NCBI GenBank assembly: GCA_036378435.1
Contig: DASUWK010000065.1
Coordinates: 1 to 22,800, forward strand
DNA length: 22,800 nucleotides
Direction of reading: 5' to 3'
Source: DASUWK01 sp036378435
GTDB lineage: Bacteria; Chloroflexota; Dormibacteria; Dormibacterales; Dormibacteraceae
The notes beneath the pieces are model-generated. The model did no database searches and was not told the origin of the DNA. It saw nothing but the letters and a program-made list of their open reading frames with translations. Both the position numbers and the translations under genes were made by a program. This document shows, one piece after another, positions 13,943 through 21,236 of this stretch. Every line of letters begins with the position of its first letter. Positions within the stretch are counted from its first letter, which is position 1.

Positions 13943-15292
13943 ATGAGCAACTGGCTGCTCGGGCCCCGGCCCGAGGCGTCCGACAACGGACCGAACTACC
14001 TCCGCGAGACGTTCCCCTACTCCCTGCCGCCGCTGGCCCGCTGGGAGACCGAGGCGGTGCCACTGGACCCGGCGCCGGACATCTGGATCACCGACACGAC
14101 CTTCCGCGACGGCCAGCAGAGCCGCGCCCCGTACACGCCGGCGCAGATCCGCGACTTGTTCGTTCTGCTCGGCCGGCTGGGCGGGCCCGAGGGCAGGATC
14201 AGGCAGAGCGAGTTCTTCCTCTACACCGCCAAGGACCGGGAGGCGGTCGAGCTCTGCTTGGCCGAGGGTCTTCGCTACCCGGAGGTGACGGGCTGGATCC
14301 GCGCCACGTTGGACGACTACCGCCTCGTGCAGCAGGCCGGCCTGAAGGAGACGGGCATCCTCTGCTCGATCTCCGACTACCACATCTTCAAGAAGCTCGG
14401 CTCTGACCGAGCCACGGTGCTCGCGAAGTATCGCGAGGTGGTCGAGGCTGCCCTGGCCGACGGCGTGACGCCTCGAGTGCATCTCGAGGATTCGACGCGG
14501 GCAGACGTGAGCGAGGTCGTGGTCCCCTTCGTTCGGGACCTGATGGAGCTGGGCCGGCAGGCCGGCATCCAGGTGAAGATCCGCTATCCGGACACCATGG
14601 GCGTGGGCGTCCCGCACCCCAACGCTGCGCTCCCGAGGGGCATCCCCGCCCTGACGCGCGCTCTGCGGCGCGACGGAGGCGTTCCGGCGGAGGCCCTGGA
14701 ATTCCACGGCCAGAAGGACCTCGACGCGATCACGCCGAACGCAGTCTGCGCGTGGCTCTACGGGGCTTCCGCCAACAACGGGACGCTGCTGGGCATCGGC
14801 GAGCGCAGCGGCAACACCCCGATCGAGGCGCTCTGCTTCTGGCTGGTCTCACTGACGGGCGAGCTCCACGGCATGGACCTGCGGGTCATCACCGAGATCG
14901 CCGACTACTACCGCACCATCGGCGAGCCTGTCGACGCCCGGCTGCCGTTCGTGGGCGACAACTTCAACGTCACCCGCGCCGGCATCCACGCCGACGGCCT
15001 GATCAAAGATGAGGAGATCTACAACCCCTTCGACACGGCGACGCTGCTCGGGCGGCCGCCCAAGGTCGCGATCACGGACAAGTCTGGCGTCGCCGGCATC
15101 CTGATGTGGCTGCGCGACCACCGTCCGGACCTGGCCGAAGGAGTCGACAAGCGGGACGCGCGGCTCCAACAGCTGAGCGGCTTGGTGCTCGACGAGTTCG
15201 CCGGAGGCCGGGTTACGTCTCTTGCGGACGAAGAGATGGATTCGCTGGCTGCGACCGTGTTCGAGCGGCAGACCGCGACACAGCGCTCGTAG
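13943..15292 (+). CDS. HMGL-like aldol-condensing synthase, Re-citrate synthase/isopropylmalate-synthase type
   Basis: This 449-aa TIM-barrel enzyme belongs to the isopropylmalate/homocitrate/Re-citrate synthase superfamily. The ATG at 13943 is preceded by AAGG at 8 bases. WITDTTFRDGQQSRAPYT (48-65) carries R55 and metal ligand D56. EFFLY, PEVTGWIRA (113-121), GLKETGILCSISDYHIF (133-149) and FNVTRAGIHADGLIKDEEIY (341-360) recall, from memory, the subgroup that includes the Re-citrate synthases of Clostridium kluyveri and Dehalococcoides. It likely condenses acetyl-CoA with a 2-oxoacid. One metal site is odd: the expected HGHND reads HGQKD (255-259), with Gln for the second His. The C-terminal LeuA regulatory domain is absent. 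Its 3' end overlaps the convergent GGDEF-EAL gene by 80 bases. Homocitrate, citramalate or isopropylmalate synthesis cannot be excluded. Confidence 0.87.
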   Translation: MSNWLLGPRPEASDNGPNYLRETFPYSLPPLARWETEAVPLDPAPDIWITDTTFRDGQQSRAPYTPAQIRDLFVLLGRLGGPEGRIRQSEFFLYTAKDREAVELCLAEGLRYPEVTGWIRATLDDYRLVQQAGLKETGILCSISDYHIFKKLGSDRATVLAKYREVVEAALADGVTPRVHLEDSTRADVSEVVVPFVRDLMELGRQAGIQVKIRYPDTMGVGVPHPNAALPRGIPALTRALRRDGGVPAEALEFHGQKDLDAITPNAVCAWLYGASANNGTLLGIGERSGNTPIEALCFWLVSLTGELHGMDLRVITEIADYYRTIGEPVDARLPFVGDNFNVTRAGIHADGLIKDEEIYNPFDTATLLGRPPKVAITDKSGVAGILMWLRDHRPDLAEGVDKRDARLQQLSGLVLDEFAGGRVTSLADEEMDSLAATVFERQTATQRS

Positions 15293-17570
15293 GCGCCCTC
15301 AGCTCGAGATCGGCCGCCGGGACTGGCCGGCCGAGCCAGAAGCCCTGCCCGCTGTCGCAGTTGAGGCCTCGGAGCTCGGCCAGCTGGCCCGCGGTCTCGA
15401 TGCCCTCGGCGACGGTGACGATGTCGAGGGAGCGGCAGAGCATGGCGATGCTGCGGATCACCGCCCGGTTGGTCTTGCCTGGGAGCTCCGCGACGAAGGC
15501 CCGGTCGATCTTGACCATGCTGATCGGGAAGCTGACCAGGTAGTTGAGGGACGAGTAGCCCTTACCGAAGTCGTCGATCGCGAGGCGAACGCCGGTGGCG
15601 GCCAGCTGCCGGAGGCGTTCGGCGACCGTGCCCGACTCGAGCATCAGCAAGTTCTCCGTCAGCTCAAGCACCAGGTTGGTACTGCGCAGCCCAGACCCAG
15701 CGAGCGCCGCGGCGACGTCCGAGGCGAAGCCGGCATGCGCCAGCTGCAGCGCGGAGACGTTGACTGCGATCGTGGCGTCGCGGAGCTCCGGATCGCGCCT
15801 TATCCAGGCGGCCGCGTCCGCACACGCTCTTGCCAGCACGAAACGTCCGATGTCGACGATCAGCCCGCTCTCCTCCGCGACGGGAATGAACTCGTCCGGT
15901 GAGATCCACTCGCCTTCATGGTTCCACCGGGCGAGGGCCTCAACGCTTTGGAGGCGCATGTCGCGAAGGTTGTAGATCGGCTGGTAGTGCACGCTCAGCT
16001 CGCCGCGCTCCAGCGCGCCCGCGAGGCTGGACCGCAGCGCCAGGCGCCGGGCGACGTCCGTGCGCAGCTCCTCCTCGAAGATCGCGTACCGGCCCCGGCC
16101 GCGCCGCTTCGCCTCGTACATGGCGGTGTCGGCGTCACGGATCAGGCCGGCGACGTCGGCCTCCGGGTCGCGGGCGTAGACGATGCCGATGCTCGGGCTG
16201 ACATAGACCTCGCGAGCCAGCGCGAACGGTGTGCGGAAGGCCTCCAGGATGCGCGTGGCGATCACCACCGCCTCGCCCACGCCCTCGACGTCCTCCAGCA
16301 GGACGGCGAACTCGTCGCCGCTCATGCGCGCGCAGGTGTCGCCGGTTCTGACGCAAGCGCGCAGGCGCTCCGCCGTCGACTGCAGCAGCAGGTCACCGGC
16401 CGCGTGGCCGAGGCTGTCGTTCACGTTCTTGAAGTCGTCGAGGTCCAGGAAGAGCAGGGCCAGGACGCCGCCACTGCGGCGGGCTCGCGCCAGAGCGTGC
16501 TCGACCCGGTTCGCGAAGAGCCGCCGGTTGGCCAGGTTGGTCAGGATGTCGTGGAACGCCTGGTGCTCGAGCAGCGCCTCGCGGTCGCGGAGCAGCCCGA
16601 CCGAGGTCTCCAGCTCACGCGATAGGCCCTGCGCCTCCCAGACCGCGCCCAGCTGGCGGAGCAGGACGGCGATGCCGACCGCCATCAGCGTCCAGGTGGC
16701 GAGCGTGTCGATGTTGTCGCCGCGGATGATCTGCGCGATCGTGATCCCGAGGGCGCCGGCCATCGGCACGTACGGCACGAGCGCGCGCAGGCGCCGAGCG
16801 CGGGCGGCGGCGGTGGATGCCTCGGTGGTCGCACCGTCCAGGCCGGCGAGCCCGATGAGCAGGTAGCCCAGCACCCAGCCGACGTCCGTCACGTTCGTCT
16901 TGAAGCTCGCCTGGGCGGTGAGGTAGGCGAAGGTCGAATCGCTCAGCGCAAGGCAGCAGATGCCGGCTGCGATTAGCAGCAGCGGCCGCTCGACGCGGCC
17001 CGAGTGCGCGATGACCGTGAGCACGATGACGCAGGTGACGACGTCGCCGATGGGGTAGGCGAGGCTCAGCACGAGCGCCAGCGTGCTGTCAGCGCCGGCC
17101 GCGTACACGGTGTGCAGCACGGTCACCCAGCTGATGTAGAGGAGCGCCCCCGAGATGATGAAGCCGTCCAGCAGGGTGACTGCGCGCGAGGCGGTCCGGA
17201 ACCGCGCCGCCAGGCCGAGGACGCCGGCGACCTCCAGCGGGACGGCGAGGAGGTAGCCCGCGTCGGCCAGCGACGGGAAGGGAACGGCGCGGCCGAGGAT
17301 CGTCTCGTAGTAAGACCAGATCACCTCGCCGGCGGCCCAGGAGCAGGCCGACAGCCCCAGCAGCAGCCAGCCGGCCCGAGCCGGGCCTGGGCGCCGGGCG
17401 GCGAAGAGGCAGAGGCTGCCGGCGGCAGCGGCGGCGCCGGCCTCGATCCAGTCGTCGAAGGCGGTCGTCACCGTGGCTCCGCCCACCCCCAGCTTGATCC
17501 AGAGGATCAGCGTCAGGGTCACGAGGGCGACGGCGCCCGCGGCGATTCGCAACCTGAGTGTGGCGGACAT
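15213..17570 (-). CDS. Membrane-bound GGDEF-EAL cyclic-di-GMP enzyme
   Basis: This is a 785-aa integral membrane c-di-GMP protein. Residues 1-310 contain about eight hydrophobic helices and form an uncharacterised membrane sensor. The GGDEF domain (about 330-500) has the active-site SGDEF (417-421), an accepted variant, and an RTGD inhibitory I-site (408-411) exactly five residues before it. The EAL domain (about 510-755) keeps EAL (544-546), ELTEN, LAIDDFGKGYSSLNYL (663-678, with DDFG), VKIDR (686-690), AEGIET and GQGFWLGRP. Both cyclase and phosphodiesterase therefore look competent, and the net activity cannot be read from sequence. The last ~25 residues overlap the convergent synthase gene. 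The start has no Shine-Dalgarno; a small stable hairpin (17580-17593) lies just upstream. The PHP gene precedes it by 58 bases. Confidence 0.95.
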   Translation of the reverse strand: MSATLRLRIAAGAVALVTLTLILWIKLGVGGATVTTAFDDWIEAGAAAAAGSLCLFAARRPGPARAGWLLLGLSACSWAAGEVIWSYYETILGRAVPFPSLADAGYLLAVPLEVAGVLGLAARFRTASRAVTLLDGFIISGALLYISWVTVLHTVYAAGADSTLALVLSLAYPIGDVVTCVIVLTVIAHSGRVERPLLLIAAGICCLALSDSTFAYLTAQASFKTNVTDVGWVLGYLLIGLAGLDGATTEASTAAARARRLRALVPYVPMAGALGITIAQIIRGDNIDTLATWTLMAVGIAVLLRQLGAVWEAQGLSRELETSVGLLRDREALLEHQAFHDILTNLANRRLFANRVEHALARARRSGGVLALLFLDLDDFKNVNDSLGHAAGDLLLQSTAERLRACVRTGDTCARMSGDEFAVLLEDVEGVGEAVVIATRILEAFRTPFALAREVYVSPSIGIVYARDPEADVAGLIRDADTAMYEAKRRGRGRYAIFEEELRTDVARRLALRSSLAGALERGELSVHYQPIYNLRDMRLQSVEALARWNHEGEWISPDEFIPVAEESGLIVDIGRFVLARACADAAAWIRRDPELRDATIAVNVSALQLAHAGFASDVAAALAGSGLRSTNLVLELTENLLMLESGTVAERLRQLAATGVRLAIDDFGKGYSSLNYLVSFPISMVKIDRAFVAELPGKTNRAVIRSIAMLCRSLDIVTVAEGIETAGQLAELRGLNCDSGQGFWLGRPVPAADLELRAPTSAVSRSAARTRSQPANPSLRPQET

Positions 17571-17579
17571 GTCTTGGCT

Positions 17580-17593
17580 GGGGCCGGAGCCCC
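17580..17593 (-). other. Small GC hairpin before the GGDEF-EAL start
   Basis: On the minus strand GGGGC-TCCG-GCCCC is a 5-bp stem with a C(UCCG)G loop, an RNA tetraloop class of unusual stability. It ends 9 bases before the ATG at 17570, where a Shine-Dalgarno would be expected and none is seen. It could limit translation or read-through from the PHP gene. Function is inferred. Confidence 0.35.
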
Positions 17594-17628
17594 TACGCGC
17601 ACAACGGCGCGTCAGCGCGAGACTTGCG

Positions 17629-18345
17629 TCAAAGATTGCCCCGGAGGCGGCGCACCGGCAGGTCGACGAGGCTCCGCCACTGCTGACGGGCCAGCAGGCT
17701 CAGCGGGACCGACCGCCGCCGCGCGGTGCGATGGGCGTCGGTCGTCCGGGCCAGGACCGCGAGCTTGAACTCGTCGGCCGTGGTGCCGGGGAACTCGGTC
17801 ACCGCCACGCCGATGTCATGGGCTCCGAAGTGGCAGTCGCTGCCCCCGACCCGCGCGCCGAGGCGGTCGGCGTGAGTCGCGAAAAAGCGCTCCAGCCGGG
17901 CCTGGCGGCCTCGGGTCGTCGGGGCCGTGTGGACGATCTCGACCGCGTCGACGGTGCGGCTCTCGATCAGTCGCTCCAGCATCCCCGGCTGGCAGGACGC
18001 GAAGTAGGTCGGCAGGAAGGGATGCGGGATGACCGCCAGTCCGCCCTGGGCGTGGATCGCATCCACCGTGGTCGCCAACGATCGTCCGGAGGGCACCGCC
18101 TCCTCGAGGAACCAGCCGAGCACGTGGGTCTGCGCCGGCCACGCGGTCGTGACCTCCATGCCCACCACCACGGCCAGCCCAGCCTCCTCCCCACGCTCTC
18201 TGACCTCGCGGGCGTTGCGCATCGTGTCGTGATCGGTGATGGCGATCAGGTCCAGGTCCGCCTGCTTCGCCGCCGCCACCAGCTCCGCGGGCGACGCCAT
18301 CCCGTCGGAGGCGGTGGTGTGGCAGTGCGGATCGGCGATACCCAT
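17629..18345 (-). CDS. PHP-domain metal-dependent phosphoesterase
   Basis: This 238-aa protein is a polymerase-and-histidinol-phosphatase (PHP) domain hydrolase. Metal ligands are clear: H7 and H9 in DPHCHT, D38-H39-D40 in AITDHD, E64 in VGMEVT, H108 in VIPHPF, and D170 and H172 in GSDCHFG. Relatives include the YciV/RNase AM type that removes nucleotides from 3',5'-bisphosphates or RNA 5' ends, and uncharacterised phosphatases. The C-terminal ~40 residues are basic (RTARRRSVPL, VRRLRGNL). The ATG shares its A with the TGA of ftsY (TGATG), so the two are translationally coupled. Substrate is unknown. Confidence 0.9.
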   Translation of the reverse strand: MGIADPHCHTTASDGMASPAELVAAAKQADLDLIAITDHDTMRNAREVRERGEEAGLAVVVGMEVTTAWPAQTHVLGWFLEEAVPSGRSLATTVDAIHAQGGLAVIPHPFLPTYFASCQPGMLERLIESRTVDAVEIVHTAPTTRGRQARLERFFATHADRLGARVGGSDCHFGAHDIGVAVTEFPGTTADEFKLAVLARTTDAHRTARRRSVPLSLLARQQWRSLVDLPVRRLRGNL

Positions 18346-19223
18346 CAGGCGGCGAAGAGAGCCTGGGCGAATGCCTGGGGGTCGAACTCGACCAGGTCGT
18401 CGATCGCCTCCCCCACACCCGCCAGCTTGACCGGGACCCCGAGCTCGGATTCAACCGCCAGCACCGCTCCTCCTTTAGCCGAGCCGTCCAGCTTGGCCAG
18501 CACGAGGCCCGTCAGCGGCAGCGCGGACGCGAAGCCGCGCGCCTGCGCGATCGTCGACTGACCGAGCGCCGCGTCCAGCACCAGGAGCGCCTCGTGCGGC
18601 GCACCCTCTTGGGCGCGGCCGGCGACACGGGCGATCTTCGCCAGCTCCTGCAGCAGGTTGTGCTGGGTCTGGAGCCGCCCTGCGGTGTCGACCAGCACCG
18701 CGTCGTGGCCGCGGCTGGCCGCCATCTGGAGCGCGTCGAAGACCGCGGCGGCCGGATCTCCGCCCGGCTTGCCGGCGAAGCTCTCGACGCCCGCCCGTTC
18801 GGCCCAGGCCTGCATCTGCTCGATGCCGGCGGCCCGGTAGGTGTCGGCCGCCACGATCAGCGGCCGCAGTCCCTGCGCCTTCAGGCGGTGGGCGAGCTTG
18901 CCGACGGTCGTCGTCTTCCCGGCGCCGTTGACGCCGTAGAAGAGGAGGCAGCTGGGCTTGGCCTCGAGCCGGAGCGCGCGGGTGCCGGGATGCATCGCCA
19001 TCGTGACCTGCGCGGCCAGGGCCGCCTGCGCGTGCTCGAGGGTGCTCGGCTTCTGCTCCCGAACCCCGGCGGTGATGGCCGCGGCCAGCTGCGGCCCCAG
19101 GTCTCCCGCCAGCAGCCGCTCCTCCAGGCTGTCGTAGAAGCCGGGCTCCAGGGGCGTCCCGAGGCCTTCCGTGAAGAGGCGGCGAGTCCGCGCGGCGACG
19201 CGGTTCCAGAGACCCTCGGGCAT
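18345..19223 (-). CDS. ftsY: Signal recognition particle receptor FtsY
   Basis: FtsY (292 aa) is the SRP receptor GTPase that pairs with Ffh at the membrane. It has only the NG domains: a short basic N-terminal helix (LWNRVAARTRRLF) replaces the acidic A domain of the E. coli protein. G-domain motifs are YGVNGAGKTTTVGKLA (96-111), ADTYRAAGIEQM (126-137), DTAGRLQ (179-185), LDAALGQST and GVGE. The guanine-specificity motif usually read as TKLD is AKLD (243-246). It starts 9 bases after the acyl-CoA dehydrogenase stop and overlaps the PHP gene by one base, so these three genes may share a transcript. In many bacteria smc precedes ftsY directly; here the dehydrogenase lies between them. Confidence 0.97.
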   Translation of the reverse strand: MPEGLWNRVAARTRRLFTEGLGTPLEPGFYDSLEERLLAGDLGPQLAAAITAGVREQKPSTLEHAQAALAAQVTMAMHPGTRALRLEAKPSCLLFYGVNGAGKTTTVGKLAHRLKAQGLRPLIVAADTYRAAGIEQMQAWAERAGVESFAGKPGGDPAAAVFDALQMAASRGHDAVLVDTAGRLQTQHNLLQELAKIARVAGRAQEGAPHEALLVLDAALGQSTIAQARGFASALPLTGLVLAKLDGSAKGGAVLAVESELGVPVKLAGVGEAIDDLVEFDPQAFAQALFAA

Positions 19224-19232
19224 TACGCCCGA

Positions 19233-21158
19233 TTATCCAGGCGTGCCGGTCTTCGTCTTGGCTTCGGCCTGCAGAAGCTTGTCGATCTCGCCGCTCAGGC
19301 GACCTCGGTCTTCCGCCGGGTCGATCACACCCGCCTCGAGCCACTCGAAGCGGCCCGCTAGCACTGCCTGCCCGGCCTTGTAGTTGAAGCTGTCGTCGTT
19401 GTCCTGGAGGTGATGGAAGAGGTCGAGGACGCGGCGCCGGGCCGAGCGGCTGAAGATGTCGGCCAGCTCAGCCGCCGTGTCGGCGCCGGGCGCTTTCTCC
19501 TCGATCAGCATCTGGGCGCGGACGCAGGCCGCGGTGATCGCGAAGAGCTCGCAGCCGATGTCGACGATGCGGCCCATGTAGCCCTGCTTGTGCTCCATCG
19601 CCGCCTGCCAGCGCGCCATCCCGTAGAACGTCGAACGGGCCAGCCGGCGCGCGGAGCGCTCGACAAAGCGCAGGTGGGTCGCCAGCTCGCCGAACTCGCC
19701 GTAGGTCGTCGGCGCCTGGCCAGCGCCCACCAGCAGCCTCGGGAACCAGCCGGCGTAGAAGGTGGCCGCCTTCGCGGCCGACTTCGCCTTGGCCGAGCCG
19801 GACGCCTTGGGGTCGGCGAGGGCGCCCGCCGCCTGCAGGTGCGTGTCCAGCGCCTCGCGGGCGATGAACAGCTGCATGATCTCGGTCGAGCCCTCGAAGA
19901 TCCGGGTGATGCGGAGGTCGCGCAGGATCTGCTCCGCCGGCACCGGCTTCTCACCGCGGGCGCGCAGCGACTCGGCGGTCTCGAAGCCACGGCCGCCGCG
20001 AATCTGGACCAGGTCGTCGGCGATCTTCCAGGCTTCCTCTGAGCAGTAGAGCTTGGCGATCGCGGCCTCGAGCCGGATGTCGTTCCGCTCGTCATCGGCG
20101 AGTCCGCCGCAGAGCTCGACGACAGCCTCGAGGGCGAACGTCTTCGCCGCCATCGCGCTGATCTTGTGGGCGACCGCCTCGTGCTTCCCGATCGGCTGGC
20201 CCCACTGGACGCGCTCGTTCGCCCACTCGCGGGCGTAGCGCACGCAGAGCTTGGCGGCAGAGGCTGTCGTGGCCGGCAGCGAGAGCCGGCCGGTGTTGAG
20301 CGTGACCAGCGCGATCTTCAGGCCGCGGCCCTCGTCCCAGATCAGGTTCTCCTTGGGCACGCGGACGTTCTCGAACCGGGTCACCGAGTTCTCGATGCCG
20401 CGGATGCCCATGAAGGCGTTGCGGCGGTCGATGGTCACACCCTCCCAGTCGCGCTCGACGATGAAAGCGCTGATCCCGCCGCGGTGTCCTTCGGATTTCG
20501 GCACCACGGCCATGACGACCATCAGATCGGCGATCACGCCGTTGGTCGCCCAGAGCTTGGTGCCGTTGAGGATGTACGCGGCGCCGTCCTCGGTCGGGAC
20601 CGCGGTCGCACCCATGCGGGCGGGATCGGAGCCGACGTCCGGTTCCGTGAGCAGGAAGGCGCTGATCTCACCGCGCGCCAGCCGGGGCAGGTACTTCTTC
20701 TTCTGCTCCTCGGTGCCGAAGAGCTTCACCGGCTTCGGCACGCCGATCGACTGGTGCGCACTGAGCAGGGCGCCAAGCGCCGAGTGAGCGGTGTTGGCGA
20801 TCATCAGCGCGCGGTTGTAGTAAACCTGGCTCAAGCCGAGGCCGCCGTACTCCTCCGGCGTGTTCATGCCGAAGGCGCCGAGCTCGGCGAGGCCGTGAAC
20901 GACGTGGTCGGGGATCTTCGCATCCCGCTCGATCTGGAACGGGTCGACCTGCGTCTCACAGAAATCCCTCAGACGCTCTAAAAACGCCTCCCCCTTCTCG
21001 GTCTGCTCAGGGGTGGACCGCGGGTGAGGGTGCACCAGGTCCAGCCGCAGCCGGCCCAGGAAGAGCTCCTTGGCGAAGCTCGGCTTGTTCCACTCGCTCT
21101 CTCGTGACTCCTCCGCGACCTGGCGGGCCTTCTCGTACGTGAAGTCTTGGTTGCTCAC
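19233..21158 (-). CDS. Acyl-CoA dehydrogenase, long/very-long-chain (ACADVL-like)
   Basis: This FAD enzyme oxidises acyl-CoA to trans-2-enoyl-CoA in beta-oxidation. At 641 aa it has the extended C-terminal helical domain of the ACADVL/ACAD9 type, not the ~380-aa short form. FAD and substrate motifs are FLLTEPDVGSDPARM and LNGTKLWATNG, then FMGIRGIENSVTRFENVRVP and VQIRGGRGFE. The catalytic glutamate lies in RIFEGSTEIMQLFIAREALD. I favour the GTG at 21158 (V/MSNQDFTYEKARQ) because the best -10 box overlaps the ATG at 21170; an ATG at 21197 is also in frame. The Ala/Lys-rich segment after the dehydrogenase core is probably a linker. A perfect palindrome lies in its promoter. It is followed closely by ftsY. 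Confidence 0.93.
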   Translation of the reverse strand: MSNQDFTYEKARQVAEESRESEWNKPSFAKELFLGRLRLDLVHPHPRSTPEQTEKGEAFLERLRDFCETQVDPFQIERDAKIPDHVVHGLAELGAFGMNTPEEYGGLGLSQVYYNRALMIANTAHSALGALLSAHQSIGVPKPVKLFGTEEQKKKYLPRLARGEISAFLLTEPDVGSDPARMGATAVPTEDGAAYILNGTKLWATNGVIADLMVVMAVVPKSEGHRGGISAFIVERDWEGVTIDRRNAFMGIRGIENSVTRFENVRVPKENLIWDEGRGLKIALVTLNTGRLSLPATTASAAKLCVRYAREWANERVQWGQPIGKHEAVAHKISAMAAKTFALEAVVELCGGLADDERNDIRLEAAIAKLYCSEEAWKIADDLVQIRGGRGFETAESLRARGEKPVPAEQILRDLRITRIFEGSTEIMQLFIAREALDTHLQAAGALADPKASGSAKAKSAAKAATFYAGWFPRLLVGAGQAPTTYGEFGELATHLRFVERSARRLARSTFYGMARWQAAMEHKQGYMGRIVDIGCELFAITAACVRAQMLIEEKAPGADTAAELADIFSRSARRRVLDLFHHLQDNDDSFNYKAGQAVLAGRFEWLEAGVIDPAEDRGRLSGEIDKLLQAEAKTKTGTPG

Positions 21159-21168
21159 AGCGAGTCTC

Positions 21169-21197
21169 ATAGTACGACGTCGTACCGCATGACGCAA
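21169..21197 (-). promoter_or_regulatory. Promoter with palindromic operator before the acyl-CoA dehydrogenase
   Basis: On the minus strand TTGCGT (21197-21192) and TACTAT (21174-21169) are 17 bases apart and form a good -35/-10 pair. The perfect 14-base palindrome GTACGACGTCGTAC (21172-21185) fills the space between them and touches the -10, a classic position for a TetR-type repressor. A second inverted repeat, GACGC-AAG-GCGTC (21191-21203), covers the -35. The predicted RNA would start a few bases before the GTG at 21158. The regulator is not in the window. Fatty-acyl-CoA-responsive control is an inference from the target gene. Confidence 0.55.
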
Positions 21198-21236
21198 GGC
21201 GTCAATGTGATAGCGAACCGGAAGGAAGCGTTAGTG

